19,209 nucleotides of DNA from the NCBI GenBank assembly GCA_045538425.1, contig JAZSRJ010000075.1, forward strand, positions 1 to 19,209, written 5' to 3'. The translations under genes and the position numbers were made by a program. The notes below the pieces were generated by a model. The model ran no database searches and had not been told where the DNA came from. It saw nothing but the letters and a program-made list of their open reading frames with translations. Shown here piece by piece: positions 7,362-17,500 of the stretch (position 1 is the stretch's first letter; each line of letters starts with the position of its first letter). This stretch comes from CALVJJ01 sp045538425. GTDB taxonomy: Bacteria > Bacillota > Clostridia > Christensenellales > UBA1242.

Positions 7362-8087
7362 TTAGATTTTTGGAACAAATCCATCTAGGATAATATTGTC
7401 GCAATATTGAATTTTTTCTAAGTAGTCATCATTAGTTTTGACATTGTAGCAAAGTAGCGGCAAATGTTTGTATTTTTTCGTATACTTACTTGGTAAAAGT
7501 TTTGCATTATAAAGAACAAATTGTGGGTCACAAACTTTATTATATTTCATTTTTAGCAATTTTTTGGTCTTAAAACCGCAATATTTTTTCGCGCGGAACT
7601 CAACAACTTTGATCCCAACAAAAACATCAGGACAGGTTTTTCTCAAATATTCTACTGTGACAGGATTAACACTTGTATAGGCGTATTGTCCCTTATAATT
7701 TTTCAATAGCGCAACAATCTTCTTCTCAGCACTTGGTTGGCAAGATGTATTGATAACATTAATCAAAACAGGTACTTTACCACTAATTGTGTTAAGCATA
7801 TCTTCTAGCGTAACAATTGGCTCAGTAGATTTGAGATAAGTGATGTTAGCTAAGTCCTTTTTTTCAAGGTGGCAAGTATATCCACATTGTCCGGTAAGTC
7901 TTGCAAGGGTAGTATCGGAAAAGCAAATCAAAGTACCATCTTTGATTTCGATAACAGATAACATAATAGCCATTTTTTCTTTAATAGCAGCCAAAATTGC
8001 AGGTTTTGATTGCTCTGGTTGTTCCTCGTTAAAAAGTCCGTGTTTTGCAATGGATTCTCCAACAATCCAACTTTCAAATATATTCAT
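7362..8087 (-). CDS. Glycerophosphodiester phosphodiesterase-fold protein with degenerate active site
   Basis: A 241-residue protein if started at the ATG at 8087. A 248-residue version from 8108 is possible, but 8087 has AGGA 9 nt upstream and gives an N-terminus like GDPD relatives. The family frame is clear: KHGLFN aligns with HRGLHN, PEQS with PENS, KDGTLICFSDTTLARLTG with the KDG-FHDD-L-R-TG block, then LEDMLNTISGKVPVLINV and the C-terminal CDNIILDGFVPK. The chemistry is missing. In the 248-residue numbering, the catalytic HR is K22-H23, the ELD metal ligands are M49-L50-S51, and the general-acid His of HD is S64. It is therefore probably a pseudoenzyme with a kept TIM-barrel, possibly a binding or regulatory protein. 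It is convergent with rubrerythrin and divergent from lepA. No signal peptide is seen, so it should be cytoplasmic. Confidence 0.78.
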   Translation of the reverse strand: MNIFESWIVGESIAKHGLFNEEQPEQSKPAILAAIKEKMAIMLSVIEIKDGTLICFSDTTLARLTGQCGYTCHLEKKDLANITYLKSTEPIVTLEDMLNTISGKVPVLINVINTSCQPSAEKKIVALLKNYKGQYAYTSVNPVTVEYLRKTCPDVFVGIKVVEFRAKKYCGFKTKKLLKMKYNKVCDPQFVLYNAKLLPSKYTKKYKHLPLLCYNVKTNDDYLEKIQYCDNIILDGFVPKI

Positions 8088-8124
8088 ATCTACATTTCCT
8101 ATGATCATTATTAACTCATTCTCT

Positions 8125-8195
8125 TAGCAATTGTTTGCTACAGGGGTGCGTCATCGCGCTTTGTCTTGTAGAAGAACAAGCCCTCTACAATTATA
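8125..8195 (-). promoter_or_regulatory. Promoter/leader region of the GDPD-like gene with three inverted repeats
   Basis: On the minus strand TATAAT occurs at 8195-8190 but no good -35 lies 16-18 bp upstream, so the promoter call is weak. Downstream come three inverted repeats: TTGTAGA/TCTACAA (8166-8172 with 8184-8190), GTGCG/CGCGC with one G-T pair (8146-8150 with 8155-8159), and TAGCAA/TTGCTA (8125-8130 with 8135-8140). If transcribed they form a 5' leader of roughly 80-100 nt; the first could instead be an operator at the start site. Confidence 0.4.
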
Positions 8196-8250
8196 TGATA
8201 GCAAAAAATGTAAAAATATGCTACTAAATAGATAAAATAATAGAAAATAA

Positions 8251-8279
8251 TTGCAAAAAAAGCCAAAATAACATAAAAT
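8251..8279 (+). promoter_or_regulatory. Sigma-A type promoter for lepA-hemW
   Basis: TTGCAA at 8251-8256 and TAAAAT at 8274-8279 are separated by exactly 17 bp of A-rich DNA. Transcription would begin near 8286, giving a short leader of about 27 nt to the lepA ATG at 8313. The A-rich flank upstream (about 8221-8250) could act as an UP element. Confidence 0.65.
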
Positions 8280-8312
8280 ATATGTGATAAAAATGACTTG
8301 AGGTTAAAAATC

Positions 8313-10109
8313 ATGGATAGAATGCAACACATTCGTAATTTTTGTATTGTGGCACACATTGATCATGGAAAAAGTACATTGGCTGATCGTCTGATTGAAA
8401 AGACTGGTACTTTGCAAAAACGTGACATGGAAGAACAAATATTAGATAGTATGGAACTGGAAAAAGAAAGAGGGATTACGATAAAGTTAACTCCAACAAC
8501 CATGAAATACAATTATAAGGGAGAAGAGTATACTCTCAACTTAATTGATACCCCTGGACATGTGGATTTTACCTATGAAGTAAGTCGTAGTCTTGCTGCA
8601 TGTGAAGGAGCAATTTTGATTGTTGACTCCACACAAGGGGTGGAAGCGCAAACACTTGCCAATGCTTATCTAGCAATAGACAACAATTTGGAAATCTTAC
8701 CAGTCATCAACAAAATCGATTTGCCAAGCGCACAAGTGGAAGAAAGTAGACGTGAGATTGAAGATATTATTGGAATTCCTGCTGACCATGCTCCAGCAGT
8801 CAGTGCAAAAGAAGGGACCAATGTAGAACAAGTACTTGAACAAGTGATTGAGAGTTTTCCTGCACCAAAAGGGGATGTGGATGCACCGCTCAAAGCACTC
8901 ATCTTTGATAGTTATTATGACAACTTTAAGGGTGCAGTCTGCATGGTGAGAATTGTAGATGGTCAAGTAAAAGCAGGAGATAAGATCCAATTTTTTAGCA
9001 CAGGACACCAATTTGACGTAACAGAAGTAGGTGTTTTTGCGCCAAAAGCAAAAGCAGTTAGTGTATTGCAAGCAGGCGATGTTGGATACATTTGTGCTAG
9101 TATTAAGAATGTGAGCGAAACAAAAGTTGGTGACACTATTACTATTGCTACCAATCCAACAGCAATGCCGCTTCCTGGGTACAAAGAAGTAAAACCGGTT
9201 GTCTTTAGCGGGATCTTCTGTGTAGATGGATCAGATTATGATGCACTTAGAGATGCTCTTGAAAAGTTAAAATTGAACGATGCATCTTTGGAGTATACAC
9301 CAGAAACAAGCCAAGCACTAGGTTTTGGATTCCGTTGTGGATTCTTGGGTCTTCTTCATATGGATATCATTGGTGCAAGATTAGAAAGAGAATTTGATCT
9401 TGATCTTATTACGACCGCGCCATCTGTTAGTTATCATGTATATAAGTCAGATGGGTCTATGCTGGTAGTTAGCAATCCTGCTGATCTACCTGTTCCGCAA
9501 GAGATCTCTCACATGGAAGAACCAATGGCAATGGTGTCTATGTATACACCACCAGCCTATATGGGTGACCTTATTCAACTTGCACAAGAAAAGCGTGGAG
9601 AACAAGTTGATATGCAATACCTTGATAGCAATCGTGTACATATCAAGTATAAAATGCCACTCAACGAAATTGTCTATGATTTTTTTGACAAACTGAAAAG
9701 TTATAGCAAAGGCTATGCGAGTATGGATTATGAAATGTGTGGATATCAGGCAAGCGATCTTGTAAAATTAGATGTGCTCCTCAATGGGGATTTGTGTGAT
9801 GCGTTAAGTGTCATTGTACACAAAGATAAAGCATACAGCAAAGGTAGAACACTTGTTGAAAAATTGAAAGAAGTTATTCCTAGACAGATGTTTGAAGTTC
9901 CTATCCAAGCGGCTGTTGGTAATAAAATTATTGCGAGAGAAACCATTAAGGCACTTAGAAAAGATGTCTTGGCAAAATGCTACGGTGGTGATATTACCAG
10001 AAAGAAAAAATTGCTTGAAAAACAAAAACGAGGAAAGAAGAGAATGCGTAAAGTGGGTAGTGTAGAGATCCCAAGCGAAGCTTTTATGAGTATTCTCAAA
10101 ATAGACTAA
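8313..10109 (+). CDS. lepA: Translation elongation factor 4 (back-translocase GTPase LepA)
   Basis: A 598-residue GTPase of the LepA/EF4 family, which binds ribosomes in an EF-G-like manner and is linked to back-translocation or to 30S biogenesis. Visible motifs: G1 AHIDHGKST at 14-22, G2 RGITIK at 53-58, G3 DTPGH at 79-83, G4 NKID at 133-136. The LepA-specific C-terminal domain ends in the MRKVGSVEIPSEAFMSILK block. The frame could open at a TTG at 8298, but the ATG at 8313 is chosen because GAGG at 8300-8303 sits 9 nt before it and MDRMQHIRNFCIVAH is the standard N-terminus. Length is the usual 600. Its stop overlaps the hemW start by one base, so hemW depends on it. Confidence 0.96.
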   Translation: MDRMQHIRNFCIVAHIDHGKSTLADRLIEKTGTLQKRDMEEQILDSMELEKERGITIKLTPTTMKYNYKGEEYTLNLIDTPGHVDFTYEVSRSLAACEGAILIVDSTQGVEAQTLANAYLAIDNNLEILPVINKIDLPSAQVEESRREIEDIIGIPADHAPAVSAKEGTNVEQVLEQVIESFPAPKGDVDAPLKALIFDSYYDNFKGAVCMVRIVDGQVKAGDKIQFFSTGHQFDVTEVGVFAPKAKAVSVLQAGDVGYICASIKNVSETKVGDTITIATNPTAMPLPGYKEVKPVVFSGIFCVDGSDYDALRDALEKLKLNDASLEYTPETSQALGFGFRCGFLGLLHMDIIGARLEREFDLDLITTAPSVSYHVYKSDGSMLVVSNPADLPVPQEISHMEEPMAMVSMYTPPAYMGDLIQLAQEKRGEQVDMQYLDSNRVHIKYKMPLNEIVYDFFDKLKSYSKGYASMDYEMCGYQASDLVKLDVLLNGDLCDALSVIVHKDKAYSKGRTLVEKLKEVIPRQMFEVPIQAAVGNKIIARETIKALRKDVLAKCYGGDITRKKKLLEKQKRGKKRMRKVGSVEIPSEAFMSILKID

Positions 10110-11239
10110 TGAAGAGATTAGGTATATACATACATATCCCATTTTGTGTCAAAAAGTGTCATTATTGTGACTTTATATCCTATACAAATTGTCAAAAACA
10201 CATATCAGCATATGTGCAATCAATCATAAAAGAAATTCGTCAAGAGAGTGAAAAATATAAAGAGTATCAAATAGACACCATCTTTATTGGTGGGGGTACT
10301 CCAAGTTTTATTGATGCGCAATATATCGCTGATATTATGCATGTGCTTAGAGAATCATTTGTAGTGATGAAGGATTGTGAGATTAGTATAGAGTCCAATC
10401 CGAATAGCTTGACACTAGAGAAATTACAAACTTATTTTAATATTGGGATCAATCGATTATCTATTGGTCTACAAGCAAAACAAGATAGGTTACTTTCGCT
10501 GATTGGAAGAAGTCATAATTTGCAACAATATAAGGATGCGGTAGCCAATGCTAAAAAAGTAGGCTTTCGTAATATGAATACGGATATTATGTTGGGTCTT
10601 CCAACGCAAACCCTACAGGAAGTAGTAGATACTACAAAACTTGCCATGCAATATAGTTCTCATATTAGTGCCTATAGTTTGATTTTGGAAGAGGGGACTG
10701 TTTTGCATCATCAAGTACAGTCTGGAGCAATTGTTTTGCCTGATGAAGATGATGTTGTGGATATGTATGAAAAAGTGGCAGATATCCTCACTCAAAATGG
10801 ATATACAAGATATGAAGTGAGTAATTTTGCTTTACAAGATAAAGAATGTAGACACAATTTGCATTGTTGGCAATATCAAGATTATGTTGGTTTTGGAGTC
10901 GCATCCCATTCAAAAGTGGGGGATTGTCGTTTTTCAAGAACAACCAATCTGCTTGAGTATATAGACAAAATAAATCACAACCAATCGACAATGATAGATT
11001 GTCAAATGTTATCACAAAGTGATCAAATAGAAGAAATGGTTATGTTGGGATTACGAACCAATCAAGGAGTTGATTGTGATCGTCTTTCTAATTATTTTGG
11101 ATATGATATAAAAAGTGTAAAACAAAAACAAATTAAAAAACTGATATCGCAAGGGTTGTTATCGATGGAGGGGCAGTATCTAAAATTAACGCCAAATGGA
11201 TATTATCTAATGAATACGGTTTTGGTAGAACTTTTATAA
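10109..11239 (+). CDS. hemW: Radical SAM family heme chaperone HemW
   Basis: A 376-residue radical SAM protein of the HemN/HemW family. The 4Fe-4S site is C13-x3-C17-x2-C20 followed by D-F. The fourth cysteine found in true coproporphyrinogen dehydrogenase HemN is absent, so HemW is the better name: it binds haem and hands it to apoproteins. Other landmarks are GGGTPS at 61-66 (SAM contact), the RLSIGLQAKQDRLL segment with LIGRSH, YEVSNFALQDKECRHNLHCW and GFGVASHS. Length fits the family (about 375-390). The start ATG at 10109 shares its A with the lepA TAA stop and has no clear Shine-Dalgarno site, which points to translational coupling. The lepA-hemW order is common in Firmicutes; the hrcA that often follows is not here. 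Confidence 0.94.
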   Translation: MKRLGIYIHIPFCVKKCHYCDFISYTNCQKHISAYVQSIIKEIRQESEKYKEYQIDTIFIGGGTPSFIDAQYIADIMHVLRESFVVMKDCEISIESNPNSLTLEKLQTYFNIGINRLSIGLQAKQDRLLSLIGRSHNLQQYKDAVANAKKVGFRNMNTDIMLGLPTQTLQEVVDTTKLAMQYSSHISAYSLILEEGTVLHHQVQSGAIVLPDEDDVVDMYEKVADILTQNGYTRYEVSNFALQDKECRHNLHCWQYQDYVGFGVASHSKVGDCRFSRTTNLLEYIDKINHNQSTMIDCQMLSQSDQIEEMVMLGLRTNQGVDCDRLSNYFGYDIKSVKQKQIKKLISQGLLSMEGQYLKLTPNGYYLMNTVLVELL

Positions 11240-11248
11240 CAGTAGACG

Positions 11249-11276
11249 AAAAGAGAGATGCTTATCTCTCTTTTTT
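11249..11276 (+). terminator. Intrinsic terminator after hemW
   Basis: An 11-bp perfect stem pairs 11249-11259 (AAAAGAGAGAT) with 11264-11274 (ATCTCTCTTTT) around a GCTT loop, with T continuing to 11276. It starts 10 nt after the hemW stop and ends the lepA-hemW transcript. Confidence 0.88.
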
Positions 11277-11416
11277 GTTGATATTTAGGTTATTCAATGA
11301 CACGAAATGCAATGTTTGTGTCAACAACATTATTTTTGGATTATTAATAGTGGTTTTTTATAATAAATTGATTGAAAAATTATTTGTAATAAGTGCCGAA
11401 ATTACTTGCTATTTGT

Positions 11417-11445
11417 TTGACAAAATTAGACCTTTTTCTTATAAT
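11417..11445 (+). promoter_or_regulatory. Perfect-consensus sigma-A promoter of the giant surface protein gene
   Basis: TTGACA at 11417-11422 and TATAAT at 11440-11445 are separated by exactly 17 bp: a full 12/12 match to the sigma-70/sigma-A consensus. Start of transcription is expected near 11452. The rest of the 11277-11416 interval is AT-rich and holds only small imperfect dyads (TGACAC/GTGTCA at 11298-11303 and 11318-11323; AATGTT/AACATT at 11311-11316 and 11326-11331). No gene was seen there. Confidence 0.85.
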
Positions 11446-11559
11446 TAAAATGTAATTTTAACATATATATTTTCTTTTATTTTTGTGCATACTACTGATA
11501 ATGATTTTATGGACAAAAATAAAAGAGTGCAACGCTATCTGGGAAATAGGAGTAAAAGT

Positions 11560-14500
11560 GTGAAAGTATTAAAAATATTAGGATGGATCTTTGCCGGCAT
11601 TATGGGTAGTATGACGCTACTCATAGGTGTTTTGTTTTTAACAGGGCAATTCAAAGTTAACACGATAGAACTCAGTTCTATTACATTTGATGAAGTGGAA
11701 GTGGATGATACCAATGTATTCCAAACTACAGCCATTGATGGACTCAATGGGGCATATGTAGTAGCAGATGATTTTGAGACATCCATTTCTTTTGCACCTG
11801 CTAATGCAACTAATAAGAAGTTGACATTGAAGGTGACAGAAGGTGCAGGGATTGTATCTGTTCCTAACCAAATAACCGCTGGACAAAAATTCAAAGTGAG
11901 TCTTATTCGTGATGCCAACGGATATTGCGAAGGTGGGGAAGTATCAATTACTGCATACGACTCTCGTGGTCTTACAGCAACAAGCACTCCACTCACATTC
12001 TTTGTTGACCAATCCATTCAAGGATTGACGACAAACCTAGAATCTACTTACAAATTTTCTACTAGTACCCAAACATTCTCCGTAAGTTCAACTCCTAGTT
12101 CTTCACTCAATCCTACTAATAAACCTGCAACATATAGCAGTGATATCACAAAACCAGTGAGTGTAGAAGTATATGATACAAAAGCCAATGTAACACCAGT
12201 CATCACCAATCTTACCAATTTGGGTAATACGGTTGATGTAACAAGTGGTGTTGTAAAAAGCAACTGGTCATTTGTGGCTGGACGTGATGGCGAAACAACA
12301 ATTGTTGTAAAATCTATGGATACTTATCGATTGCTACAAGACTATCAAGCACTTGGTGTTACTTCTGACAACTTCTTAGATAAAAAAGAAGAAGCCAATG
12401 CATTCTTAAACAAGTATCGCATGAATATTTTGCAATTTTCTATTGCATATGATGTAGAGAGTATGACAACCGATTCAGTTGAGATCGGTGGCAAATATAA
12501 GATCACCCGCGAACAAGTGGGTAATAAGTATGTCTATTCTTATGCTATTTTTGATAACGAAGATGACCAATATCGCCAAGGATATGAATTCATTGCTTAT
12601 CATAGACGTACGGCTGACCATGATGTTATTGATGTAACCAAAATGCAATTGGATATTGATACGTATACATCTTTCCAAGATGCTGTACAATATTTGTATA
12701 TTACAACAGCACAAAAAACACTTGTGATCAACGACCAAATTAGTGAACTAACATCTACGGACTTGGTTAGTATGGATGTTCATAACACATGGAATTATTC
12801 CATTAGTGATTTGAAAGAAAAACTAGGCGTAGCTATTCTTCCTGCATCTAGTACTTCCAATCTAGACAGTTATCTTTATGATATCAAGACATATGGTGTA
12901 AGACTGGTTGATGGTACATATATGATCGAAGATTATGCCACGGCAGAAGGAGAAGCAAAGACAGAAGTAGAAACTTTGGTAGAGCTTCTCAACTCTGAGT
13001 ATAATTTTAGTGATCAAAACAAAGAGTTTGGTGTTTTGTCTATTGACGATCCGTTGACACAAGCTTCTCTTGTTGTAACCAATCCTGCTAAGGTTGGGGA
13101 CAACTGGACCATTAGTGCTTACAACAAACCGGAAAGTCTTAGTCAAAAATTATATTTGATCTTCACATACAAAGCCAATGTAAAATTAACGAGTGATGCT
13201 GAAGAAACAACAGAAATTATCTATTATAGTTTGACACAAGTGGATATGGTAGAAGAAAGTGTGTCATCTATTAAGTTCTTGTATCAACTAACAGACAACA
13301 ACAAAATTTTATCAACCACAATTGGTGGTACAAGCATTGGTGGACAAGTGTACAACAATACATTTGTGTTGCCAAGTGATTATGTACAAGTAAAAGGCGC
13401 TGGCAATACAACACCTACATATACAACAGTAAAATATTTTGCGAGTGCGGATAGTGTTGCTGTCAATGGAAAATTTGTTATTAAAGTCAACGAAACACCA
13501 TACACATTCAATGGTGTAGAGTATTATGAAATTACCGAAACGGACAGAACAACTGGTAGACCAGTCATTGTAGCACAAAATGCTAGTTTGTATGATACAA
13601 CAAGAGGGTATCTACCTGTAGAGATCTATGCATTTGTTGTTAAGACAGATATCAATGGGGATGTCATCATGAAAGATGGACAATACATTGATATGAGTAA
13701 TGGTGGTACTGGCAACAATTCTATGAATTATATTGTTCGTCCATTCTTAGATACCTTATATGCATATACCAATTTTGAAGGTACAGAATACATTTTACGT
13801 AATGCAGAAGGTACAGGATACGATGTGCTTTACGAATATGATGGAGAAGTATCTATGGGGGAAGTGAGTGCTATCCCTGAAGGTGCTGTCACCATTGTAA
13901 GAGCAGATAGAACAATCAATGTTCTCATCGATCAAGAATTTGAAGTAATCCTAACCAACAAAATTATTCAATCCAACGGAGCAGACTATTATGCTGCTAG
14001 CAAAGAGATTGATTATGTAGGTAATTTTAAGAGAGCACTGGAAGATACCGATCTTATTAACAATCTAGGTAGTTATATTACGTTTGATGGTGTTGCACTT
14101 GACTCAGATGGATACAATCAAGATGCATCTTTTGCGTTGGGTGGCGCTGTCTATGATAGTACACTTGGTGTGATTCGTGTAACACTTCGTGTCAAAGATA
14201 ATTTGGACAATCATTACATCAACTTCCAATACAAGCGTAATGTAGATGATGTTGCTGTGGATACCAATCCTTTGGTATGTCGTATTGAAGTTAAGGGTGA
14301 ATTCTTAGAAATTAGCAATACCGATTCGTACCAATATTATGGGGCAAGCGGTTATGCTGACCATACTCAACAAGCTTATCCACAAGATAAAGTAGAAGAA
14401 GTGACCATCAAAGCAGCAGTTGTGGGTAATGTTGCAAGTTGGAAAGTACAAGATTATGCCAATAGAAGTGAAGCATTCAAAAGTGAATATGCCAACTATT

Positions 14501-17500
14501 ATGCTGGTCAAGAGATCTCTGAAGATGGAACGATCAATTCCAACTATGCTTTCACGCTAAAAGGTTTTGGCTTTACATACGGATACAACCAATCTAGCAA
14601 TCTAGATGCAGGTGTGTTCCAAGAATCCATGATTTTACCAAGTGTAGCTTACCAATGTGTTCCTTATCTTGTTACTTACAATCAAAGTGAACAAGTGTTG
14701 ACAGATGCTAGTAGTTATGTTGCTTTGTCTGTTATGGCGGATGCAACAACAGTTTCCATTGATGTACAATTCTTAAAAGCTCCAGTAGATCCATGCAATA
14801 TTGTGTTCGTTCTTAATATTTTTGCGTACGAAACAACTACCGAAGAAAATGTGTATGCTTACGATGGAAAGAACTATTTCCAACGTTATACAATTATGAC
14901 TGATTGGAAAGTGCAATTGTCTCAAGACCAACCACAATTTGACTTCAAGTCATTTGATGAGAATGGATATATCGAAACTGGATCTCAAGTTGTCAATATC
15001 AATAGTGCTAGCAATCAATCAGAATTAAAAGCTGGTACGCGTATGATTTTGAATGGGGATGCAACAACTAGTGCGGCATTATCTGTTTCTTTGGGTGGTA
15101 TTAGTACATCAGACATTCTTAATGCTTGTACGTTTGAGATTTCTCAAAACAACCAATCTTTATTGTATTTTTATTGGTATGATGGCAATGACTGGTCTAC
15201 AGGAGCCAATATTGCAGCAGGAACCAATATCCAACAACTCTATATTGGTGCTAACGCAACCAATACAACCACTTCAGGTACATTCACAGTATCATTGTTG
15301 GGGTATAGCCAAACATATTATATTATTGTTTCTAGCAATATTAAGATCCAATATCGTTTGGATAGTAGTAGCGAATGGTATGATTACAACACACTTCCAA
15401 CGATAGAAGTAGATGCAGATACCAACTATGATTTGAGTCAATATTTCCAAGTTAGCAAAACAACAGCAGATGATGATGGTTCAGTTTATTCTGCAACATT
15501 CAAAGTTGCGAGTGGTGACCTCAACTACTTTAGTACAATTAGTGGTACATCTATTACAACAGGACGCGCTTTTGATGATAAGAAGATCTTGATTGCGGTA
15601 GGATACCAAGTACAAAAAGCAGGAGAAGACCCTGTTGGTTATACAACTTCTTGTAGTTTTTATTTGTTGCTCAAGGGTACAGGTAGTGTAGAATCAAAAC
15701 AAAACGAATTTGAGACAGACAATGAAAGACAATATTTAGATGTTAGTATTAGTGCTGGTTCAAAAGAATTCGATTTGACTCAATTTGTAGAACTTGGCAA
15801 TGGTATGACAACCAATTACCAAATGGATATCAATTGGGCAGGAATTGCTGAAGATATTAGAGTGGCTTTGTTTGGTTCTAGTTATGCAACCAATGCATTT
15901 GATAGCACAAAACTCAAAATTTCATCCAATGCATATTATGCTATTGTAAAAGATGTTCCAATCGAAATCTATTACAAAGAAGTGACCTTTAATGGAGATG
16001 TTTCAAGTGTAGAACTTAGAAAAACAATCTATTATCTCAATGCAAGATTTGCACCAAGTGTTGAGTTTGCGCTATCTACTGATACAATTACAATGGAAGA
16101 TGGCAGAACTCCAGACAATACCGTATGGGGCAGTCAAACTCTTTATACAAAAGATGATGCCAATAGTATTATTCAACTCAACAATCAACTTGGCAACGAT
16201 GAAGATCTTTTCTATTATGGTTTTGATAGTGCAACCTTATATATGGGACAAGAAGTATATATAGGCGACGTAGTGACAGTTGTGACAGAAAGAGATGGTG
16301 ATACATTATTAACTTTGGCTCTAGTACAACAACGTAGTGTCCAAACAACATTGACCTTAACACTCAAGATCACAACAAAATATGGTTCAAATATTATACA
16401 AAACCTAACTATTGAAGTAACACCAAATTATGTGGTAGAAGTACATTATCCATTAGAAGATGCTAATGGTGAAAAGATTAGGGTTGGAAAATCAATTGAT
16501 TTGTTGACCTCTTATCTCAACCAATATCCAAGACTTTATGTTTATCAAAATATCAATGGAGAGAAAGTAGGGCTAGATACAACAGGAAAAGAGATTGTGA
16601 CCAATGTTACTGCTTGGTGTAGTTCTATTGAAGAAACCTCTAGATTCACAATGAATGGTTCAAGTGTTACGCTCAATAGCAGTGCAACACAAAACAACCT
16701 AATTACCTTGAATGTTACGTTGTTCAATGGTATTGTGGTTGAGTATAAAGTAATGCGTGTAGATACAACAACCAGTCAACTTACCTATTTGACAGGGGAA
16801 GGGGATAGCGTAGACAATCCAATCTCCATTTATGCGACACAACCATTCTCTATCAACGGATATATTGGTGCTGGATCCAACCAAGTCATTGGTGTATTGG
16901 AAAATCAATACGATGTTCCATTGTTTGACAATACCAATGATACGATTGGATTATATGAAAAAATGTATTATACCGATAGTTATCATTTTGGAGAAACAGC
17001 TACAACGTATAACGTAGTTCTGAATATATATGATATCAATGCAGTGGCTGGAGATACAGTTGGTGTAGGATACCTATATATTACGGTGTTGCCAAATATT
17101 GTGATTGAAGCAACAGGTACACAACTTGCAGCTAACCATAGTCTACCATTGTCTAACTATGTCACCATCGAGAGAGGATATGGTACAGATGAACTTATTA
17201 TTGGTGGTACAGGTGCTAACGTAACCTATACAAGCAACAATACTGATGATGAAGATTTGATTACTATCACTTCTAATGATGGAACATATTATATTGAATA
17301 TGGCGAAAATATTGTTGAGAATATGCAAGTAACCATTACATTTGTCTATCATGTGGATGGGATTGATCGTGATTATCAACAACAAGTGATTTTGACTATT
17401 ATTCCTGATGTTAATTTCAACTACTATTCTGGTGGTATCACTGTCAACGGTAGCAATACCAATGGTACTTACTCCATTTCAAAACAACAATGGTTAGTTG

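Noticed and set aside
10109..11239. Naming the radical SAM gene hemN (oxygen-independent coproporphyrinogen III dehydrogenase).
   Set aside because: The Cys cluster is CxxxCxxC followed by D-F and lacks the extra cysteine of HemN; length also fits HemW.
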